From Roseateles subflavus (GTDB lineage Bacteria; Pseudomonadota; Gammaproteobacteria; Burkholderiales; Burkholderiaceae_C), in contig NZ_JASVDS010000002.1 in assembly GCF_030285365.1 (NCBI RefSeq), forward strand, positions 806,001 to 870,000: DNA of 64,000 nt, read 5' to 3'. Both the position numbers and the translations under genes were made by a program. This document shows, piece by piece, positions 9,095-18,439 of the stretch. Each line of letters starts with the position of its first letter. Within the stretch, counting starts at the first letter, position 1. The notes under the pieces are model-generated. The model saw nothing but the letters and a program-made list of their open reading frames with translations. It was not told where the DNA came from and made no database searches.

Positions 9095-9991
9095 ATGAAG
9101 CAGTACCAGGGCCGCACGGCCGTGATCACGGGTGCCGCCTCCGGCTTTGGGCTGGAGGTTGCCCGACTGGCCGCGCAGCGCGGCATGAACCTCGTGCTCT
9201 GCGACGTGCAGGCCGATGCCATGAGCCGGCTCCAGGCGGAGTTCGGCGCCCATCCGCTGCTGCTGCGCCAAGTGGACGTCGCCAAGGCGGACCAGATGCA
9301 GGCACTCGCAGAGGCCGTGCAGGCGCGCTTCGGCGCACCGCACTTCGTCTTCAACAACGCCGGCGTGGGCTCGGGCGGGCTCATCTGGGAGAACAGCCTC
9401 TCCGACTGGGAATGGGTGCTGGGCGTGAACCTCATGGGCGTGGTCCATGGCGTGCGCCTGTTCACGCCCCTGATGCTGGCCGCGGCCGAGGCGGATCCGT
9501 CCTTCGAGGGCCACATCGTCAACACGGCCTCGATGGCCGGCATGCTGAACCCGCCGAACATGGGCGTCTACAACGTCAGCAAGCACGCGGTGGTGAGCCT
9601 CAGCGAGACGCTCTATCAAGACCTGTCCCTCGTGACGGATCAGGTGCGCTGCTCGGTGCTGTGCCCCTACTTCGTGCCGACCGGCATCTCGCAGAGCCAT
9701 CGCAACCGCACGCCGGACCATCCCATGGGCAAGCCCAGCCGCAGCCAGCTGGTGTCCCAGGCCATGACGGACAAGGCGGTGAGCGCCGGCAAGATCACGG
9801 CGGCCGACGTCGCGGCGATGGTCTTCCAGGCGATGGACGAGGATCGCTTCTACATCTTCAGCCATCCGCAGGCCCTGGGCGGCGTGCAGACCCGGCTGGA
9901 GGACGTCATGCAGCAGCGCAACCCGACCGACCCCTTCGCGGACAAGCCCGCCCTGCGCGAGCAGCTGGTGACGGCGCTGCGCAAGGCCTGA
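9095..9991 (+). CDS. SDR family oxidoreductase
   Basis: 298-residue short-chain dehydrogenase. The cofactor motif TGAASGFG lies at 12-19, NNAG at 87-90 and the catalytic Y159-x3-K163 (YNVSK). Relatives are longer than classical FabG-like enzymes because of a C-terminal extension (here FYIFSHPQALGGVQTRLEDV), as in many reductases of xenobiotic or long-chain carbonyls. It follows the acetyltransferase gene by 5 bp in the same operon as the MDR oxidoreductase, so the unit may detoxify or recycle carbonyl compounds. Substrate unknown. Confidence 0.9.
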   Translation: MKQYQGRTAVITGAASGFGLEVARLAAQRGMNLVLCDVQADAMSRLQAEFGAHPLLLRQVDVAKADQMQALAEAVQARFGAPHFVFNNAGVGSGGLIWENSLSDWEWVLGVNLMGVVHGVRLFTPLMLAAAEADPSFEGHIVNTASMAGMLNPPNMGVYNVSKHAVVSLSETLYQDLSLVTDQVRCSVLCPYFVPTGISQSHRNRTPDHPMGKPSRSQLVSQAMTDKAVSAGKITAADVAAMVFQAMDEDRFYIFSHPQALGGVQTRLEDVMQQRNPTDPFADKPALREQLVTALRKA

Positions 9992-10083
9992 GCGGCGCCG
10001 TGGCGGCCGGGCGCACGGCACGCCGCGGGGCGCGCGCCGCTCACTTCTGGCACACTGCCGGCCCCGCCTGACCGAGTCCTGCC

Positions 10084-11361
10084 ATGTCCACCCGCCCTGA
10101 TTCCTCCTTGTCCGCCGTCGTCATCGGCGGCGGCCCCGCCGGCCTGATGGCTGCGGAGCGTCTGGCGGCCGCAGGCCTGTCGGTGGACCTCTACGACGCC
10201 ATGCCCTCGGTGGGGCGCAAGTTCCTGCTGGCCGGCAAGGGCGGGCTGAATCTCACGCATTCCGAGGACCGCGAGGCCTTCGAGCAGCGCTTCGCCGAGC
10301 GCGCGCCGGACGTGCGCGCCTGGCTGGACCGGCTCGACGGCCCCGGGCTGCGGGCCTGGGCGGCCGACTTGGGGGTCGAGACCTTCGTCGGCAGCTCCGG
10401 CCGCGTCTTTCCTGCGGACATGAAGGCGGCGCCGCTGCTGCGCGCCTGGCTGCACCGCCTGCGCGCGGCCGGCGTGCGCTTCCACATGCGCCACCGCTGG
10501 CTGGGCTGGGACGCGCAGGGCGGCCTGCGCTTTGCCATGCCGGCGGGCGAGGTGACCCTCCCGGCACCCGGCGCCACCGTGCTCGCCCTGGGCGGCGCCT
10601 CCTGGCCGCAGCTGGGCTCGACCGGCGCCTGGGCCACGACGCTGGGCGAGGCGGGGGCGGACGTCGCGCCGCTGCGTCCGGCCAACTGCGGCTTCGACCT
10701 CGGCCCGCGCCGTGCGGGCGTGGACGAGTCCGGCTGGTCGTCCTTCTTCGTCGAGCGCTTCGCCGGCCAGCCGGTGAAGCCCGTGCGGCTGATCCTCGAG
10801 GGCCGCTCGGGCCGGCGCTTCGAGCGCCAGGGCGAGTTCGTGATCACCGCGAGCGGCATCGAGGGCTCGCTCGTCTACGCCGCCTCGGCCCTGCTGCGCG
10901 ACGAGATCGCGGAGTTCGGCGAGGCCCTGCTGCACCTGGACCTGCTCCCCAACCACGACGACGCCCAGGTGCTGGCCGAGGTGCGCCGCCCGCGCGGCCC
11001 GCGTTCGCTGTCCACGCACCTCAAGAGTCGCCTGGGCATCGAGGGCCTGAAGGCGGCGCTGCTGTACGAGGTGCTGTCCAAGGAGGACGTGCAGGACGCC
11101 GACCGTCTGGCCCGCACGCTCAAGCGCCTGCCCCTGCGCCTGACGGCTGCCCGGCCGGTGGCCGAGGCCATCAGCACGGCAGGCGGGGTGCGGCTGGCGT
11201 CGCTCGATGCCGGCCTGATGCTGAGGCAGCGGCCGGGCGTGTTCTGCGCCGGCGAGATGCTGGACTGGGAGGCGCCCACCGGGGGCTATCTGCTCACCGC
11301 CAGCATGGCCAGCGGCTGGGTGGCGGGCGAGGGCGCCGCGGCCTACCTCCGGGCGCGCTGA
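10084..11361 (+). CDS. HI0933/YhiN-type FAD flavoprotein (PP_4765 group)
   Basis: 425-residue NAD(P)/FAD-dependent oxidoreductase-like flavoprotein of unknown reaction. The N-terminal FAD-binding GGGPAG is at residues 15-20. It is followed by the family signature GRKFLLAGKGGLNLTHSE and by LGGASWPQLGSTG. Near the C terminus CAGEMLDWEAPTGGYLL closes the FAD site. It matches the length and motifs of the HI0933-like group containing the Pseudomonas PP_4765 flavoprotein. It is flanked by unrelated genes and appears monocistronic. Confidence 0.9.
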   Translation: MSTRPDSSLSAVVIGGGPAGLMAAERLAAAGLSVDLYDAMPSVGRKFLLAGKGGLNLTHSEDREAFEQRFAERAPDVRAWLDRLDGPGLRAWAADLGVETFVGSSGRVFPADMKAAPLLRAWLHRLRAAGVRFHMRHRWLGWDAQGGLRFAMPAGEVTLPAPGATVLALGGASWPQLGSTGAWATTLGEAGADVAPLRPANCGFDLGPRRAGVDESGWSSFFVERFAGQPVKPVRLILEGRSGRRFERQGEFVITASGIEGSLVYAASALLRDEIAEFGEALLHLDLLPNHDDAQVLAEVRRPRGPRSLSTHLKSRLGIEGLKAALLYEVLSKEDVQDADRLARTLKRLPLRLTAARPVAEAISTAGGVRLASLDAGLMLRQRPGVFCAGEMLDWEAPTGGYLLTASMASGWVAGEGAAAYLRAR

Positions 11362-11704
11362 GCCCCCTGCCGGGCGCTGCGAGCGGCGCGGCGCCCTTCC
11401 GGTGCCGATCGACTCGACGGTGAACGGCGATGCCGGTCTGACGGCGTCCCGCCCCTCCCCGCGAGTGCGTGCGGCCGCCGGACCTGCAAACGTTTGAAAT
11501 CCTGGCCCTCGGACACCGACGAACCGGCATTGGCGTGACATCCTGGGCGCCCGTCTCGGCGACGCGGCGACAGCGTCTGATCCGGGTCATGGACGCGGTG
11601 CCCGGACATCCCTCACACCGGGGCGTCGTTCCGCGTCCCGCCGAGGCCTGCCGCAGGCGCTGTGGCACACTCGCGCGCTTCCAGCATTTTCCCTTCCAGA
11701 CGTC
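11362..11704. other. 343-bp gap before tex
   Basis: I see no convincing gene, RNA or terminator here. A 90-codon frame from 11469 lacks a ribosome-binding site and reads as Arg/Pro-rich shadow sequence. The tex promoter should lie toward the 3' end, but no clear -35/-10 pair stands out. Confidence 0.5.
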
Positions 11705-14035
11705 TTGGACAAGATCCTGCTTCAGATTGCCGCCGAGCTGAACGTGCGCCCGGCCCAGGTCAACGCAGCCGTGGAGCTGCTCGATGGCGGTGCCACGGTG
11801 CCCTTCATCGCCCGCTACCGCAAGGAAGTCACCGACGGGCTGGATGACAGCCAGCTGCGTGAGCTGGAGTCCCGCCTGGGCTATCTGCGCGAGCTGGAGG
11901 ACCGCCGCGGCGCGGTGCTCAAGAGCATCGAGGAGCAGGGCAAGCTGACGCCGGAGCTGCGGGCCGCCATCGAGGCCGCCCCGACCAAGCAGGAGCTGGA
12001 AGACCTCTACCTGCCCTACAAGCAGAAGCGCCGCACCAAGGGCATGATCGCCCGCGAGGCCGGCCTGGAACCGCTGGCCGACAGGCTCTTCGCCGATCCG
12101 TCCCTGGACCCGGCGGCCGAGGCGCAGGCCTTCATCAACGCCGACGCCGGCTTTGCCGATGCCTACGCGGTGCTGGACGGCGTCCGGGACCTGCTCTCCG
12201 AGCGCTGGGCCGAGGACGCCGTGCTGATCGGCAAGCTGCGCGAGTGGCTGTGGGAGGAGGGCCTGTTCAAGTCCAGGCTGATGGAAGGCAAGGACGAGAA
12301 CAACGCCGACGTCGCCAAGTTCCGCGACTACTTCGACTACGCCGAGCCGATCAAGACCGTGCCCTCGCACCGCGCGCTGGCCGTGTTCCGTGGCCGCACG
12401 CAGGAGTTCCTCGACGCCAAGCTGGTGCTCGACGAGGAGATCCTGCCCGGCCAGCCCTCGCTCGCCGAGGGCCGCATTGCGCGCCACCTGGGCTGGAGCC
12501 ACGGCAAGCGGGCGTCTGACGAGCTGATCCGCAAGACCGTCGCCTGGACCTGGAAGGTCAAGCTGTCCATGAGCCTGGAGCGCGACCTGTTCTCGCGGCT
12601 GCGCGAGGAGGCGGAGAAGGTGGCCATCAAGGTCTTCGCCGAGAATCTGCGCGACCTGCTGCTGGCCGCGCCGGCCGGCAAGCGCGTGGTGATGGGCCTG
12701 GACCCGGGCATCCGCACCGGCGTGAAGGTCGCCGTGGTGAGCGACACCGGCCGCGTGCTGGACACCTCCACGGTCTACCCGCATGAGCCGCGCAAGGACT
12801 GGGAAGGCTCGATCCACACCCTGGGCCGCCTGTGCGCCACACATGGCGTGAACCTCATCGCCATCGGCAATGGCACGGCCTCGCGTGAGACGGACAAGCT
12901 GGCCGCCGACCTCATCAAGCGCATCCAGCAGCTGGCCCCCGGCACCCACATCGAGAAGGTCGTGGTGAGCGAGGCCGGCGCCTCGGTCTACTCGGCCTCC
13001 GAGTTCGCCTCCAAGGAGCTGCCGGAGCTGGACGTGAGCCTGCGCGGCGCCGTGTCCATCGCCCGCCGCCTGCAGGATCCGCTGGCCGAGCTGGTGAAGA
13101 TCGACCCCAAGAGCATCGGCGTGGGCCAGTACCAGCACGATGTCAACCAGAGTGAGCTGGCGCGCACGCTGAACGCGGTGGTCGAGGACTGCGTGAACTC
13201 GGTCGGCGTGGACCTCAACACCGCCTCGGCGCCGCTGCTGTCGCGCGTCTCGGGCCTGTCGGCCACGGTGGCCGGCTCCATCGTGCGCTGGCGCGATGCC
13301 AACGGCGCCTTCCGCAACCGCCAGCAGCTGCTGGACGTCACGGGCCTCGGCCCCAAGACCTTCGAGCAGGCGGCGGGCTTCCTGCGCATCCGTGACGGCG
13401 ACAACCCGCTGGACCTCTCCGGCGTGCACCCGGAAACCTACCCTGTGGTGCAGCGCATCCTCGCGCAGGTCGCCCGGCCGATCGCGGAGGTGATGGGCAA
13501 GTCCGACGTGATCCGCGCGCTGCGCCCAGAGGCCTTCGCCGACGAGCGCTTCGGCGCCATCACCGTCAAGGACATCCTGGCCGAGCTCGAAAAGCCCGGC
13601 CGCGATCCGCGCCCGGACTTCAAGGTGGCGCGCTTCAACGACGGCGTCGAGGACATCAAGGACCTGGCCGAGGGCATGATCCTCGAAGGCACCGTCTCCA
13701 ACGTGGCGCAGTTCGGTGCCTTCGTGGACCTGGGCGTTCACCAGGACGGGCTGGTGCATGTGAGCCAGCTGTCCAGCAAGTTCGTCAACGATGCCCGCGA
13801 GGTGGTGAAGACCGGGGACATCGTCAAGGTCAAGGTGCTGGAGGTCGACCTCGCCCGCAAGCGCATCTCGCTGACCATGAAACTCGATGCCGCCGCGCCC
13901 CGCGGAGGATCCAAGCCGGACAACAGCTTCCGTCCGGCCGCCCGCAACGAGCGCCCGGGCCGTGCGGCCGCGCCGGCCGCCGCATCGGGCAATGCCATGG
14001 CCGCAGCCTTCGCCAAGCTGCAGGGCAAGCGCTGA
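11705..14035 (+). CDS. tex: Tex, S1 RNA-binding transcription accessory protein
   Basis: 776-residue Tex protein, a nucleic-acid-binding factor thought to act in transcription. It opens with the typical helical N-terminal region containing [17 protein letters not shown] and [16 protein letters not shown]. It has a YqgF/RNase H-like domain starting near residue 330 ([15 protein letters not shown]). A helix-hairpin-helix region lies at ~500-563 and an S1 domain at ~660-723 ([21 protein letters not shown]). The N terminus aligns with E. coli Tex only if translation begins at the TTG at 11705, which has a weak ribosome-binding site. The ~50-residue tail is Ala/Arg rich. Confidence 0.95.
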   Translation: MDKILLQIAAELNVRPAQVNAAVELLDGGATVPFIARYRKEVTDGLDDSQLRELESRLGYLRELEDRRGAVLKSIEEQGKLTPELRAAIEAAPTKQELEDLYLPYKQKRRTKGMIAREAGLEPLADRLFADPSLDPAAEAQAFINADAGFADAYAVLDGVRDLLSERWAEDAVLIGKLREWLWEEGLFKSRLMEGKDENNADVAKFRDYFDYAEPIKTVPSHRALAVFRGRTQEFLDAKLVLDEEILPGQPSLAEGRIARHLGWSHGKRASDELIRKTVAWTWKVKLSMSLERDLFSRLREEAEKVAIKVFAENLRDLLLAAPAGKRVVMGLDPGIRTGVKVAVVSDTGRVLDTSTVYPHEPRKDWEGSIHTLGRLCATHGVNLIAIGNGTASRETDKLAADLIKRIQQLAPGTHIEKVVVSEAGASVYSASEFASKELPELDVSLRGAVSIARRLQDPLAELVKIDPKSIGVGQYQHDVNQSELARTLNAVVEDCVNSVGVDLNTASAPLLSRVSGLSATVAGSIVRWRDANGAFRNRQQLLDVTGLGPKTFEQAAGFLRIRDGDNPLDLSGVHPETYPVVQRILAQVARPIAEVMGKSDVIRALRPEAFADERFGAITVKDILAELEKPGRDPRPDFKVARFNDGVEDIKDLAEGMILEGTVSNVAQFGAFVDLGVHQDGLVHVSQLSSKFVNDAREVVKTGDIVKVKVLEVDLARKRISLTMKLDAAAPRGGSKPDNSFRPAARNERPGRAAAPAAASGNAMAAAFAKLQGKR

Positions 14036-14042
14036 GCCGACG

Positions 14043-14065
14043 CCCACCCGTCACCACCGGGTGGG
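14043..14065. terminator. hairpin after tex
   Basis: CCCACCCG and CGGGTGGG form an 8-bp stem with a seven-base loop eight bases after the tex stop. No T tract follows, so termination strength is uncertain. Confidence 0.4.
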
Positions 14066-14207
14066 TGCGCCACCGGCGGTTCAGCGCCGGCACTGACCCC
14101 TGGCGGCGCTGAAACCGCAGCTGGTCGCAGTGGGGCTGACAGCCGGCTGCGCCGCCGTTACGCTGCGCGCCAGTCCGATGTTCAGGACACCAGAATCAGG
14201 AGTTTCC

Positions 14208-16406
14208 GTGCGTCTTCATCCCATCGCCGCTGCGTCGGCGCTTGCGCTTGCCTCTCTCGCCGCCTTGCCGTCGCTGGCCCAGGAAATGCCGCAGGGGACC
14301 GATCCCCAGGGCCGCCCCCAGCAGGGCAACAAGCTGGAACGCGTGGAGATCAACGCCCGCCCGCAGAGCGACACCGAGCTGCGCCGCCGCGCGCCCGTGG
14401 CCAAGCAGATCTACGGCCGCGAGGAGATGGACAAGTACGGCGACAACAACCTCGCCGACGTGCTCAAGCGCCTGCCTGGCGTGGACATGCAGGGCGGAGG
14501 CCCGCGCATGCGCGGTCTGGGCGCCGGCTACACGCTCATCCTGATCAACGGCGATCCGGCGCCCCCCGGCTTCGACTTCACCCAGCTGAACCCGGCCCAG
14601 GTCGAACGCATCGAGGTCACCAAGGGACCGACGGCTGACCAGAGCGCGCAGGCCGTGGCCGGTGCCATCAACATCATCCTCAAGGAAGCGCCCAAGACCA
14701 CGCAGAAGGACCTGCGCATGGGCTTCGGCTACAGCGCCGTGCGCCCGACGCCCGGCGTGAACTTCACCTACGGCTCGCGCCAGGGCGGCTTTGCCTATTC
14801 GCTGCCGGTGTCCTTCTTCGAGTGGCGCGGCCAGAACGACGCCCGCAACGCCCGCCACATGCCCGGCAACGACGGCCTGGCCGCGGACGCCGTGCAGCAC
14901 AACGAGCAGGCCTTCTGGGGGCATGGCTTCAACACCGCGCCGCGCATCAATTGGAAGATCTCCGACGAGGAGAACGCCAGCCTGCAGGCCTTCATCCAGA
15001 AGGGCTTCTGGAACAACCGCCAGACCTTCATCACCGAGAACGCCACGCCCAATGCCGTGCTGGACGACGACGCGCTCAATGGCGGCACCTGGCACAACGT
15101 GCGCCTGAACTCGCAGTGGTCCCGCCGCTTCAACGACACCCAGAAGCTGGAGCTGAAGCTCGGCGGCGGCGAGTCGGGCGGCACTTTCCGCAACCAGACC
15201 TACCGCGACCACGCCGATCGGCGCCTGACCACCGGCTCGAACACGGACCGCACCGTGACGCAGGCCGGCAAGTTCGGTCAGCTCGTGGGCGAGGCCCACA
15301 GCCTGACCTTCGGCTGGGATCTGGAGTGGCGCCACCGCGACGAGGAGCGCACCGTCACCGAGCTGGGCCAGGTGCAGCTGCCCGAGTTCGACGGCCAGCC
15401 CTTCGGCGCCCGCATCCAGCGCCAGGCGCTGTTCGTGCAGGACGAGTGGGAGCTCTCGCCGCAGTGGTCCACCTACCTCGGCCTGCGCAACGAGCGCATC
15501 GTGACCGAGAGCCGTGGCCTGGACAGCACGGTGCGCAACACCAGCTCGGTGCTCACGCCGCTGTGGCACCTCAACTACAAGCTCGATCCGAAGGGGCGCG
15601 ACCTGATCCGCGCCAGCCTGACCCGCAGCTACAAGGCGCCGGACCTCAATGCGATGCTGGCGCGCCCCGGCATCAGCAGCCTGTTCCCGGACGTGAACAA
15701 GCCCAACACCGAGCTCTCGCCGGACCGCCTGGGCAACCCGCTGCTCAAGCCTGAGCTGGCGACGGGACTGGACCTCGCCTTCGAGAAGTACTTCGCCGGC
15801 GGCGGCATGCTGAGCATCGGCGTCTTCCACCGCGAGGTGAAGGACCTGGTGCGCAACGTGGTGTCGCTGCAGAAGGTGGACTGGGCCGGCGTGCCGCGCT
15901 GGATCTCGCAGCCGGTCAACATCTCCAAGGCCCAGAGCAGCGGCCTGGAGCTGGAGCTCAAGGGCCGTGCCGCCGAGCTGTTCCCCTCGCTGTTCGATGC
16001 CAAGCTGCCGCTGAACCTGCGCAGCGCGCTGAACATCTACCGTTCCAAGGTCGAGGCCGTGCCGGGCCCGGACAACCGCCTCGAGGGCCAGCAGCCGTGG
16101 TCGGCCAACCTCGGCTTCGACTACCGCTTCACGAGCGTGCCGCTGACCACCGGCGCGAGCCTGGCCTACACGCCGGGCTATGCCACGCAGCAGACGGCCA
16201 GCCAGGGCGTGGCGCAGTCCCGCACCCGCTCGCTGGATGTGTTCGCGCAATGGGCCTTCAGCCGCACGATGGCGCTGCGCGTCGCGGCCAACAACTTCGT
16301 GCCGGTCGACAGCTGGAACAGCACGACGCTCAGCAGCGGCTACGGCAGCCGCAGCGATCGCCAGGGCCGCGCCAACTTCAACGTGGGCCTCGAAATGAAG
16401 CTCTGA
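14208..16406 (+). CDS. TonB-dependent outer-membrane receptor
   Basis: 732-residue outer-membrane receptor that imports a ligand using TonB energy. A signal peptide spans about 1-25 (hydrophobic run ending PSLAQ). The plug domain includes EEMDKYGDNNLADVLKRLPGVD, RGLGAGYTLILING and QVERIEVTKGPTADQS. It is followed by a long beta-barrel with repeated RxSLTRSYKAPDL-like strands, ending NFNVGLEMKL. I chose the GTG at 14208 because AGGAG lies six bases upstream and the signal peptide starts there; an ATG at 14178 is possible. No siderophore, cobalamin or regulator genes are adjacent, so the ligand is unknown. Confidence 0.9.
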   Translation: MRLHPIAAASALALASLAALPSLAQEMPQGTDPQGRPQQGNKLERVEINARPQSDTELRRRAPVAKQIYGREEMDKYGDNNLADVLKRLPGVDMQGGGPRMRGLGAGYTLILINGDPAPPGFDFTQLNPAQVERIEVTKGPTADQSAQAVAGAINIILKEAPKTTQKDLRMGFGYSAVRPTPGVNFTYGSRQGGFAYSLPVSFFEWRGQNDARNARHMPGNDGLAADAVQHNEQAFWGHGFNTAPRINWKISDEENASLQAFIQKGFWNNRQTFITENATPNAVLDDDALNGGTWHNVRLNSQWSRRFNDTQKLELKLGGGESGGTFRNQTYRDHADRRLTTGSNTDRTVTQAGKFGQLVGEAHSLTFGWDLEWRHRDEERTVTELGQVQLPEFDGQPFGARIQRQALFVQDEWELSPQWSTYLGLRNERIVTESRGLDSTVRNTSSVLTPLWHLNYKLDPKGRDLIRASLTRSYKAPDLNAMLARPGISSLFPDVNKPNTELSPDRLGNPLLKPELATGLDLAFEKYFAGGGMLSIGVFHREVKDLVRNVVSLQKVDWAGVPRWISQPVNISKAQSSGLELELKGRAAELFPSLFDAKLPLNLRSALNIYRSKVEAVPGPDNRLEGQQPWSANLGFDYRFTSVPLTTGASLAYTPGYATQQTASQGVAQSRTRSLDVFAQWAFSRTMALRVAANNFVPVDSWNSTTLSSGYGSRSDRQGRANFNVGLEMKL

Positions 16407-16430
16407 TCCGCCGGGTCTTTCGTCAGCGGT

Positions 16431-16436
16431 TCTAAT
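16431..16436 (+). promoter_or_regulatory. -10-like hexamer before the patatin gene
   Basis: TCTAAT lies six bases before the ATG at 16443, with no ribosome-binding site between. A transcript from it would be essentially leaderless. Confidence 0.35.
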
Positions 16437-16442
16437 CGCGCC

Positions 16443-17528
16443 ATGACGCAAGCATTGCAGATCTTCGCGGGCCCTCGGGCCCGCGCCCGTTTGGCGCAGC
16501 AGGGGCTGCGGCCCGAGGACGTCCAGGTCATCCCCGCCGCCGCGGGCGGCCCGAAAGGGCTGATTCTCAATCCGCTGGACCAGTACCTCTTCGGCGAGTG
16601 GCTGTCCGCCAGTCGCCAGGAAGTGCACCTGCTGGGCGCCTCCATCGGCGCCTGGCGCATGAGCACGGCCTGCCTGGCGCACCGGCCGGCGGAGGCCGCG
16701 CCGGAGTTCCAGCGCCTGGCCGAGGAATACATCCATCAGCAGTACGAGAGCCTGCCGGGCCGGTCGCCCACGGCGGCGACGGTCTCGCGCGGCTTCGGCC
16801 AGAAGCTGCACGAGGTCTTCGGCGGCCGGGAGGCTCATGTGCTGAGCCACCCCCGCTGGCGTCTGCACATCTTCACCTCGCGCGGGCAGGGCCTGCTCGC
16901 CCGCGAGCACCGCTGGCGCACGCCCATGGGTTACGCGGCGGCCTTCGCGGCCAATGCGCTGTCTCGCCGGGCCATGGGCCGCTGGTTGGAGCGCGTGGTG
17001 TTCTCGGATCTGCGCTCGCCGCTGCCCATGGACCTGCGGGACTACCGCAGCCGCCAGGTCGGTCTGAACGCGCGCAACCTGCAGGCCAGCCTGCTGGCGA
17101 GCTGTTCCATTCCCTTCTGGCTGCAGGCGGTGCACGACATCGCCGGGGCGCCGGCCGGGGCCTACTGGGACGGCGGCATCACCGACTACCACCTGCACCT
17201 GAACTACGCGGCGATGGTGGGGGAGGGCCTGGTGCTCTACCCGCACTTCCAGCGGGAGGTCGTGCCGGGCTGGCTGGACAAGGCGCTCAAGCACCGCCAC
17301 CGGGCCACGGCCTTCCTCGACAACGTGGTGCTGCTGGCGCCGAACCCCGACTGGGTGCGCACGCTGCCCAACGGCAAGCTGCCCGACCGGGCGGACTTCC
17401 AGCGCTACGGCGATGACGTCGCCGCCCGTGCCGCCGCCTGGCGCCGCGCGATCGACGAGAGCCAGCGCCTGCGGGACGAGTTTGCGCAGGCCTGCAGGCA
17501 GGACACGATCCAGGCGCTGCCGCTCTGA
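16443..17528 (+). CDS. patatin-like phospholipase
   Basis: 361-residue serine lipase/acyl hydrolase of the patatin family. The oxyanion loop AAAGGPKGL is at ~32-40, the nucleophile elbow GASIGA at 65-70 with Ser67, and the dyad Asp in WDGG at residue 243. No signal peptide or membrane segment is evident, so it is likely cytoplasmic or delivered by other means. It follows the TonB-dependent receptor by 36 bp on the same strand but has its own -10-like element. Physiological substrate unknown; lipid turnover is an inference from the fold. Confidence 0.9.
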   Translation: MTQALQIFAGPRARARLAQQGLRPEDVQVIPAAAGGPKGLILNPLDQYLFGEWLSASRQEVHLLGASIGAWRMSTACLAHRPAEAAPEFQRLAEEYIHQQYESLPGRSPTAATVSRGFGQKLHEVFGGREAHVLSHPRWRLHIFTSRGQGLLAREHRWRTPMGYAAAFAANALSRRAMGRWLERVVFSDLRSPLPMDLRDYRSRQVGLNARNLQASLLASCSIPFWLQAVHDIAGAPAGAYWDGGITDYHLHLNYAAMVGEGLVLYPHFQREVVPGWLDKALKHRHRATAFLDNVVLLAPNPDWVRTLPNGKLPDRADFQRYGDDVAARAAAWRRAIDESQRLRDEFAQACRQDTIQALPL

Positions 17529-17604
17529 TCTCACGAGGGCCGATCAACCAAAGGGCGGCCTCGCGCGTTGAAGGGGCGTCCTGACTTCCCTGTGGGTGCT
17601 GTCC

Positions 17605-18165
17605 ATGTCGTCCTTCAAGCCCCGTGCCTGGTCCCTGGCGCTGACGCTTTCGGCCTTGTCCCTGCTGATGCTGAGCGGCTGCGCGCATGAGCGCCGCCGC
17701 GACTGGGACGACGACGGCCAGGTCTACGGCGACAGCCGGGGCTACGACGAGCGTCGCTATGAGGATCGCCGCTACGACGATCGTCGTGTCACGCCGCCGC
17801 CGTCGCGCTATGGCAGCGACCGCGTGCTCTACGGCACCGTGGGGCGCATCGAGGCCTTCGGCCGCGGCGGCGATCGCGGCAGCTCCGGCGCGGGGGCCGT
17901 CGCGGGTGGGGTGATCGGTGGCGTCATCGGCCATGAGATGAGCGACCGCCGCGACCGTGGCGTCGGCACGGCCATCGGAGCCGTCGTGGGTGCGGTGATC
18001 GGCAACGAGATCGAGCGTGATGGCCAGCGCGGCGGCGGCACGCGCTACCGCGTGTGGGTGCGCCTCGAGCGCGGTGGGGAGCAGGCCTTCGACTTCGAGC
18101 GCCTGGACGGTCTGCGCAGCGGCGACCGCGTGCGCGTCGTGGACGGGCGCCTCCAGCGCTACTGA
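17605..18165 (+). CDS. glycine-zipper outer-membrane lipoprotein
   Basis: 186-residue predicted lipoprotein. The signal peptide ends in the lipobox LMLSGC with Cys near residue 26. An Asp/Arg/Tyr-rich segment follows, then two glycine-zipper helices (GAGAVAGGVIGGVIGHEM and GTAIGAVVGAVIGNEI) as in the 17-kDa antigen/SlyB family. A C-terminal portion (RVWVRLERGGEQAFDFERL) resembles the soluble domain of that family. Such proteins sit in the outer membrane, and some affect envelope integrity. An in-frame GTG at 17596 is an alternative start. Confidence 0.88.
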   Translation: MSSFKPRAWSLALTLSALSLLMLSGCAHERRRDWDDDGQVYGDSRGYDERRYEDRRYDDRRVTPPPSRYGSDRVLYGTVGRIEAFGRGGDRGSSGAGAVAGGVIGGVIGHEMSDRRDRGVGTAIGAVVGAVIGNEIERDGQRGGGTRYRVWVRLERGGEQAFDFERLDGLRSGDRVRVVDGRLQRY

Positions 18166-18193
18166 GCGCCGGCCCGGCGCGGCGTCTTGTGGC

Positions 18194-18199
18194 TACAAT
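18194..18199 (+). promoter_or_regulatory. -10 element of the thrS leader transcript
   Basis: TACAAT stands out in a GC-rich gap 39 bp before the threonine-rich leader peptide. No good -35 is visible at the usual spacing. It is the best candidate promoter for the thrS-infC-rpmI-rplT-pheST block. Confidence 0.45.
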
Positions 18200-18237
18200 C
18201 GGGGCCTCTTTGACGAACAAGGGCTGAGAAAGGCGTG

Positions 18238-18279
18238 ATGGTTATGACACCGCGAACTACGACCTCCACCGGAGCATAG
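18238..18279 (+). CDS. threonine-rich leader peptide of thrS
   Basis: A 13-residue reading frame, [13 protein letters not shown], has five Thr codons (ACA, ACT, ACG, ACC, ACC) including three in a row at 18256-18264. GAAAGG lies 5-6 bases before the ATG, and an in-frame GTG immediately precedes it. It ends 66 bp before an intrinsic terminator and 160 bp before thrS. Its size, the control-codon run and the position before a terminator match amino-acid attenuation leaders. I infer that ribosome stalling when charged tRNA-Thr is scarce lets RNA polymerase pass the terminator and raises threonyl-tRNA synthetase. The peptide itself probably has no other function. Confidence 0.72.
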   Translation: MVMTPRTTTSTGA

Positions 18280-18345
18280 TCGGCCGCGGCACGTCTCGTC
18301 TTTGGGCATCCCCGAATCACCTCGAACCGGTGATGCCTCCCGAAC
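18280..18345 (+). promoter_or_regulatory. candidate antiterminator segment of the thrS leader
   Basis: Bases 18283-18288 can pair with 18350-18355, and 18300-18304 with 18345-18349. Both would sequester the 5' arm of the terminator at 18346. A separate hairpin (ATCACC with GGTGAT, flanked by GGC and GCC) lies between. A ribosome at the leader stop would cover 18283-18288, while one stalled on the Thr run would not. The pairing includes an 11-base bulge, so it is a plausible but unproven alternative fold. Confidence 0.4.
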
Positions 18346-18375
18346 AAAGCGCGGCACCAGGCCGCGCTTTTTCAT
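18346..18375 (+). terminator. intrinsic terminator (attenuator) in the thrS leader
   Basis: AAAGCGCGGC and GCCGCGCTTT form a perfect 10-bp stem with a five-base loop, followed by a run of five Ts. It lies before thrS rather than after a gene, so it would stop transcription of the block unless relieved. Confidence 0.75.
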
Positions 18376-18439
18376 TTCCGGGCTCCCCTGCAGCAGCGTC
18401 TGCATCGAACGGCGGGGCCCTTGCGATTCGGAGCACCCC

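Noticed and set aside
11469-11741. A 90-codon frame upstream of tex
   Set aside because: No Shine-Dalgarno, unusual composition and overlap with the tex start.
14036-14207. A cobalamin or other riboswitch before the TonB-dependent receptor
   Set aside because: No B12-box or other conserved core could be found; only a GC hairpin after tex.
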